This document shows positions 60,104 through 64,000 of a DNA stretch of 64,000 bases, in pieces; positions within the stretch are counted from its first letter, which is position 1; each line of letters opens with the position of its first letter. The stretch is from the NCBI RefSeq assembly GCF_024586915.1, contig NZ_JANBVS010000016.1:62001-126000 (forward strand). Direction: 5' to 3'. The translations under genes were made by a program, and so were the position numbers. The notes beneath the pieces were generated by a model. That model did not search any database, had not been told where the DNA came from, and saw nothing but the letters and a program-made list of their open reading frames with translations. Source of the stretch: Bradyrhizobium sp. SRS-191 (lineage in GTDB: Bacteria; Pseudomonadota; Alphaproteobacteria; Rhizobiales; Xanthobacteraceae).

Positions 60104-61627
60104 ATGGCTCCCGCTCCCGTCATCCGGCTTCATCCCGAGGACAGCGTCCTGATCGCGCGGGCGAGCCTGCCGCCAGGACTTGCGGTGGCGGATGGGGTGA
60201 CCACGGTCGACCGCATCCCGGCGGGGCATAAGGTCGCAGTCCGTCCGATTGCGCAGGGCGAGCCGATCCGCCGTTATGGCCAGATCATCGGCTTCGCCAC
60301 CGCGCCGATCGCGCCCGGCCAGCACGTTCATACGCAGAACTGCGGCATGGGCGATTTCGCCAAGGACTACGCCTATGGCGTCGACGTCAAGCCGACGCCG
60401 AATTTCGATCTTCCCGCGACCTTCGAGGGCATTCGCCGCCCCGACGGCCGCGTCGCGACCCGCAACTACATCGGGCTTCTGACCTCGGTGAACTGCAGCG
60501 CGCACGTCGCGAGCCTCGTCGCCGATGTCTTCAAGAGGAATCCGTTCACCGGCGACAATCCGCTCGCCGACTATCCCAATGTGGACGGCGTCGTCGCCCT
60601 GACGCACAAGACCGGTTGCGGCATGACGATGGACGAGCCGTTGAAGCTGTTGCGGCGAACCCTCGGCGGCTACGCGCGTCACGCGAACTTCTCTGCGGTG
60701 ATCGTGCTCGGCCTCGGCTGCGAGGCCAATCAGATCGGCGGCCTGATGGAGGAGCAGAAGCTCGCCGGCCGCCTGCGGGCCATGGACATCCAGGAGGTCG
60801 GCGGCACCCGCAAGACCGTGGAGGCGGGCATTGCCTTCGTCAAGGAAGCGCTCACCGACGCCAACAAGGTCCGGCGCGAGACGGTCCCCGCGAGCGAACT
60901 GACGGTCGCTCTGCAATGCGGCGGCTCCGACGGTTATTCGGGCATCTCGGCCAATCCGGCGCTCGGCGCCGCCAGCGATCTGCTGGTGCGACATGGTGGC
61001 ACGGTGATCTTGTCGGAGACCCCTGAGACCTATGGCGCCGAGCATCTGCTGACGCGCCGCGCGGTCAGTCGCGAGGTCGGCGAGAAACTGGTCTCGCTGA
61101 TGCGCTGGTGGGAGGAGTACACCGCGCGCGAGGGCGCGGAGATGAACGCCAATCCGAGCCCGGGTAACAAGGCCGGCGGCCTCACCACCATTCTCGAGAA
61201 GTCGCTCGGCGCGATGGCCAAGGCCGGCAGCACCAATCTGGTGGATGTGCTGCATTACGCGGAAGCCGTCACCAAGAAGGGCTTCGTGTTCATGGACACG
61301 CCCGGCTACGATCCCGTCGCTGCGACGGGGCAGGTGGCCGGCGGGGCCAATCTCGTCTGCTTCACCACCGGGCGCGGCAGCGTGTTCGGGTGCAAGCCGG
61401 CACCGTCCATCAAGCTCGCGACCAACACGCCGATGTACAAGCGGATGGAAGACGACATGGACGTCAATTGCGGCACCATCCTCGAGGGCGAGGAAAGCGT
61501 GCAGGAATGCGGCCAGCGGATCTTCGAATTGATGCTGAAGACGGCGTCAGGGCAGCCGACCAAGAGCGAAAGCTTCGATTTCGGCGGGGCCGAGTTCGCG
61601 CCCTGGGTGCTCGGCGCGACGATGTAG
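60104..61627 (+). CDS. UxaA/GarD-family hydro-lyase (altronate/galactarate dehydratase-like)
   Basis: 507 residues. SAF domain at about 10-90 (VAVRPIAQGEPIRRYGQIIGFA), then the UxaA region (NYIGLLTSVNCSAHVA, HKTGCGMTMDE, LGLGCEANQIGG, LQCGGSDGYSGISANPALG, EGAEMNANPSPGNKAGG, GRGSVFGCKPAPSIK). Iron-dependent dehydration of a sugar acid to a 2-keto-3-deoxy acid. With the aldolase and Ldh2 gene it could be an aldarate catabolic route. The repeat at 60000 separates it from the aldolase. Confidence 0.93.
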   Translation: MAPAPVIRLHPEDSVLIARASLPPGLAVADGVTTVDRIPAGHKVAVRPIAQGEPIRRYGQIIGFATAPIAPGQHVHTQNCGMGDFAKDYAYGVDVKPTPNFDLPATFEGIRRPDGRVATRNYIGLLTSVNCSAHVASLVADVFKRNPFTGDNPLADYPNVDGVVALTHKTGCGMTMDEPLKLLRRTLGGYARHANFSAVIVLGLGCEANQIGGLMEEQKLAGRLRAMDIQEVGGTRKTVEAGIAFVKEALTDANKVRRETVPASELTVALQCGGSDGYSGISANPALGAASDLLVRHGGTVILSETPETYGAEHLLTRRAVSREVGEKLVSLMRWWEEYTAREGAEMNANPSPGNKAGGLTTILEKSLGAMAKAGSTNLVDVLHYAEAVTKKGFVFMDTPGYDPVAATGQVAGGANLVCFTTGRGSVFGCKPAPSIKLATNTPMYKRMEDDMDVNCGTILEGEESVQECGQRIFELMLKTASGQPTKSESFDFGGAEFAPWVLGATM

Positions 61628-61822
61628 CCGGAGGGGACAGCTATTCAGCTGCGGAAGAGGATTGCCGGTTGTTGCTCGACCGGCATCTGATCGCAGCTGG
61701 GATCTGTCGCATAGCTGAGACTCGATCGCAACTGAGATCAGATGACAGGCGAGAAGCGCCGCCTCGGTACGCCTGCTCGGGCTGGCCGAGCTGACGCGCG
61801 CGTGACAGCGGCGCCGAATAAA

Positions 61823-62020
61823 TTACCGCTGGTGGCCGAGGCCGATGCCGAGCGCCAGGGCCTTCTGACGCAGCGAACCTTCCGTCCGCTTCATCGCCTT
61901 GGCGATCTTGGCAACCGGGGTCTTCGACTTCGAGTGCTGCTTCAGCAGCTTGATGTCGGCGGCGGTGTAGGGTTTGCGCGCCAACTTCTTGGTAGCTGCC
62001 TTCTTAGCTGTCTTGGCCAA
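61823..62020 (-). CDS. Small basic SANT/Myb-like DNA-binding protein
   Basis: 65 residues from a TTG at 62020, seven bases after AAAGGAG; an ATG further upstream is in-frame at 62077 but has no such site. Lys/Ala-rich start (AKTAKKAATKKLARK), then YTAADIKLLKQHSKSKTPVAKIAKAMKRTEGSLRQKALALG, which is a SANT/homeodomain-like helix-turn-helix. A likely nucleoid or regulatory protein; target unknown. Confidence 0.75.
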   Translation of the reverse strand: MAKTAKKAATKKLARKPYTAADIKLLKQHSKSKTPVAKIAKAMKRTEGSLRQKALALGIGLGHQR

Positions 62021-62458
62021 CGTGATTCTCCTTTTGGCAATGGGCGTCCTAAATAGCACGTGTAGTCGAGCTATCAAGCGATTGCGGCGAATGCAACGCT
62101 ATTAGTTCTTGTTAGTTCATATTTCGGGGTTAATCCCTGCTATTGCAGCGTGGTCAATCTTCCGTGACCATGTTCGGGCCGTCCCTGTGGACAACTCCGA
62201 TGGAACAGGGGGCGAGGGGTTGTTTGTTCTACTCTCGTTCTTGTTAGGACGCCTGAGCAGGTCATGGTCTCGCCGCAAAAGCCACCGCTGCGTGCAGTTC
62301 AGACACATGAGCGTGGTCGCAGGGGAGATCGAACGTGGCCCGAAAGGCCAGCTTTCTGGTTCGGGACGGTTCAATAGGCAGCTCTGCCCTTTGTTAGTGC
62401 TTGATCCCTGAGCACGGCAATGTTCTGCTCAAAAAAGTTGCTGGAGCGGTGAACCCAC
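62021..62458. other. Intergenic region
   Basis: 438 bp. Contains the leader of the leftward small gene and of the rightward transglutaminase gene. No hairpin or conserved motif I can support; short open frames lack family features. Confidence 0.4.
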
Positions 62459-64000
62459 GTGTCAATCTACGTCGCATTACATCACGTCACTCATTATAAG
62501 TATGATCGTCCGGTCGAATTGGGCCCGCAGACCATCCGCCTGCGCCCGGCACCACATACCAGGACCCCGGTGCTGAGCTATTCGCTCAAGGTCACCCCTC
62601 CGAACCATTTCGTGAATTGGCAGCAGGACCCGCAAGGCAACTGGCTCGCGCGCTATGTTTTTCCCGAGAAGGTGAACGAACTGAAAATCGAGGTGGATTT
62701 CACGGCACAGATGACCGTGATCAATCCGTTCGATTTCTTCGTCGAGCCTTATGCGGACAGCTTTCCCTTCGCCTACCCGGAGGGGCTGAAAACGGAACTC
62801 GCGCCCTATCTCGAAACGATCGAGCCCGGTCCGCTGTTCGCAGCCTACTTGAAGTCGATCCCGCGCGAGGCGGACAACACGGTCAACTATCTCGTCGATC
62901 TCAATGCACAGTTGCAGAAAAAGATTCGTTATATCATTCGTATGGAGCCTGGCGTTCAGACGCCGGAGGAGACGTTGTCTTCGGCGGCCGGCTCCTGTCG
63001 CGACTCGGCTTGGCTATTGATACAGACACTGCGGCATCTTGGGCTCGCCGCGCGCTTCGTGTCCGGCTATCTGATTCAGCTTCGTCCCGACATCGATCCG
63101 GTCGAAGGCCCGGTCGAGGTGGAGAGCGATTTCACCGACCTGCATGCCTGGGCCGAGGTCTATCTGCCCGGTGCTGGGTGGATCGGTTTCGACGTGACGT
63201 CGGGCATGCTCGCCGGCGAGGGGCACATCCCGGTTGCTGCGACTCCTCACTATCACTCGGCCGCGCCGATCAGCGGCAGCGCCGGAGTTGCCGAGGTCGA
63301 GTTCGCCTTCGAGATGAACGTGAGGCGGATTCGCGAAGCGCCGCGGATCACGCGACCTTTCTCCGATGAGTCCTGGGACAGGCTCGACCGGCTCGGCGAG
63401 GCCGTCGATGCCGATCTCGCTGCTCACGATGTCCGCCTGACCATGGGTGGAGAGCCGACCTTCGTGTCGATCGACGACATGGAGTCCGCGGAGTGGAATA
63501 CGGCTGCGGTCGGGCCGGCCAAGCGCGGGCTGGCTGACAGCCTGATCAGGCGTCTGCGCGAGCGTTTCGCGCCGGGCGGCCTGCTGCATTATGGCCAGGG
63601 CAAGTGGTATCCCGGCGAAAGCCTGCCGCGCTGGGCCTTCGGACTGTACTGGCGCAAGGATGGCGAGCCGATCTGGCGCAATCCGGACCTGATCGCCAGC
63701 GTCGACGGCCCGCGCATGGCGACGATCGCGGACGCCGAGCGTTTTCTCGATACGACGGCGGAGACGCTGGGACTCGAGCCCGACTACGTGCTGCCGGCGT
63801 TCGAGGACCCCGCGCATTGGCTGCAAAAGGAAGCGGCGCTTCCTGAGAATGTCGATGCGCTCGACTCGAAGCTCGACGATCCGGAAGAGCGCGCCCGCAT
63901 GGCGCGCGTGTTCGACGAGGGGCTGCATATTCCGCGTGGCTTCGTGCTGCCGATCCAACGCTGGAATGCCGAGGCGAAGCGCTGGCGCAGCGAACGCTGG
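62459..64000 (+). CDS. Transglutaminase-like/DUF2126 protein, 5' part
   Basis: Runs off the window; 514 codons are present of an expected total near 1,100. GTG start at 62459 after GGAG; N-terminus SIYVALHHVTHYKYDRPVELG is family-typical. The papain-like triad is Cys180 (AAGSCRDSAWLL), His229 (DLHAWAEVYL) and Asp245 (GFDVTSG). After about residue 320, LTMGGEPTFVSIDDME opens DUF2126. These proteins usually sit with alpha-E and circularly permuted ATP-grasp genes; such partners may lie beyond the window edge. Peptide-crosslinking or protease role uncertain. Confidence 0.93.
   Translation, partial: MSIYVALHHVTHYKYDRPVELGPQTIRLRPAPHTRTPVLSYSLKVTPPNHFVNWQQDPQGNWLARYVFPEKVNELKIEVDFTAQMTVINPFDFFVEPYADSFPFAYPEGLKTELAPYLETIEPGPLFAAYLKSIPREADNTVNYLVDLNAQLQKKIRYIIRMEPGVQTPEETLSSAAGSCRDSAWLLIQTLRHLGLAARFVSGYLIQLRPDIDPVEGPVEVESDFTDLHAWAEVYLPGAGWIGFDVTSGMLAGEGHIPVAATPHYHSAAPISGSAGVAEVEFAFEMNVRRIREAPRITRPFSDESWDRLDRLGEAVDADLAAHDVRLTMGGEPTFVSIDDMESAEWNTAAVGPAKRGLADSLIRRLRERFAPGGLLHYGQGKWYPGESLPRWAFGLYWRKDGEPIWRNPDLIASVDGPRMATIADAERFLDTTAETLGLEPDYVLPAFEDPAHWLQKEAALPENVDALDSKLDDPEERARMARVFDEGLHIPRGFVLPIQRWNAEAKRWRSERW

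Noticed and set aside
60050..61255. Open frame on the minus strand under the UxaA-type gene
   Set aside because: Antisense to a gene with complete family motifs, and no ribosome site.
62109..62411. Open frame before the transglutaminase gene
   Set aside because: No ribosome site or family features; likely chance.

Overview
The window is GC-rich alphaproteobacterial DNA, most like Bradyrhizobium or a close relative. Evidence for this is the gene content (many chemoreceptors, sorAB sulfite dehydrogenase, many acyl-CoA enzymes, a homoprotocatechuate lower pathway), frequent GTG/TTG starts, and many short palindromic intergenic repeats. The taxon is inferred from style and protein families, not from a marker gene. 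No rRNA, tRNA or CRISPR array was seen.

1-17.9 kb: an unusual head-to-tail array of eight methyl-accepting chemotaxis receptor genes, all on the + strand, with one periplasmic substrate-binding protein gene between the second and third receptor. The receptors share an almost identical cytoplasmic signalling half but carry different sensor modules: long helical (two), sCache-like, 4HB-like, other helical types, CHASE3-like, and an Aer-type PAS. The second receptor has an in-frame TAG at codon 75. Most genes end in a hairpin, and seven of eight are preceded by the same dyad-plus-TTAA element, so they look like separately transcribed but co-regulated units.

18-26.5 kb: mixed genes. They encode a Tat-exported metallo-beta-lactamase-fold hydrolase, a J-domain/TPR membrane protein, a small ABM-like protein, an atypical thiolase, a YghU-type glutathione transferase, SorA/SorB sulfite dehydrogenase, a flavin-reductase-domain protein and a small secreted protein.

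27-49 kb: a lipid/acyl-CoA catabolic region. It holds a hydrolase, three SDRs, three crotonases, an acyl-CoA dehydrogenase, two AMP-forming acyl-CoA ligases, an APH-type phosphotransferase with its DUF6285 partner, PEP carboxylase, a Tat-exported SMP-30/gluconolactonase-like protein, an SCPx-type thiolase with a DUF35 partner, an AtuA C-terminal-like protein and an amidase. Much of it (26.9-42.5 kb) is bracketed by two inverted copies of a long non-coding repeat. A 1.3-kb gap at 41.85-43.19 kb is built almost entirely of repeats.

49-64 kb: a paired 2OG-Fe(II) oxygenase and alkB, and an MFS transporter. A leftward operon follows (TPP enzyme, FAH-family protein, hpaE, hpaF, hpaH) with a divergent MarR-type regulator and a clean palindromic operator candidate between them. 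Then comes a rightward group (Ldh2-family dehydrogenase, HpcH/HpaI aldolase, UxaA/GarD-type dehydratase), a 65-residue basic DNA-binding-like protein, and the 5' part of a large transglutaminase-DUF2126 gene that runs off the window.
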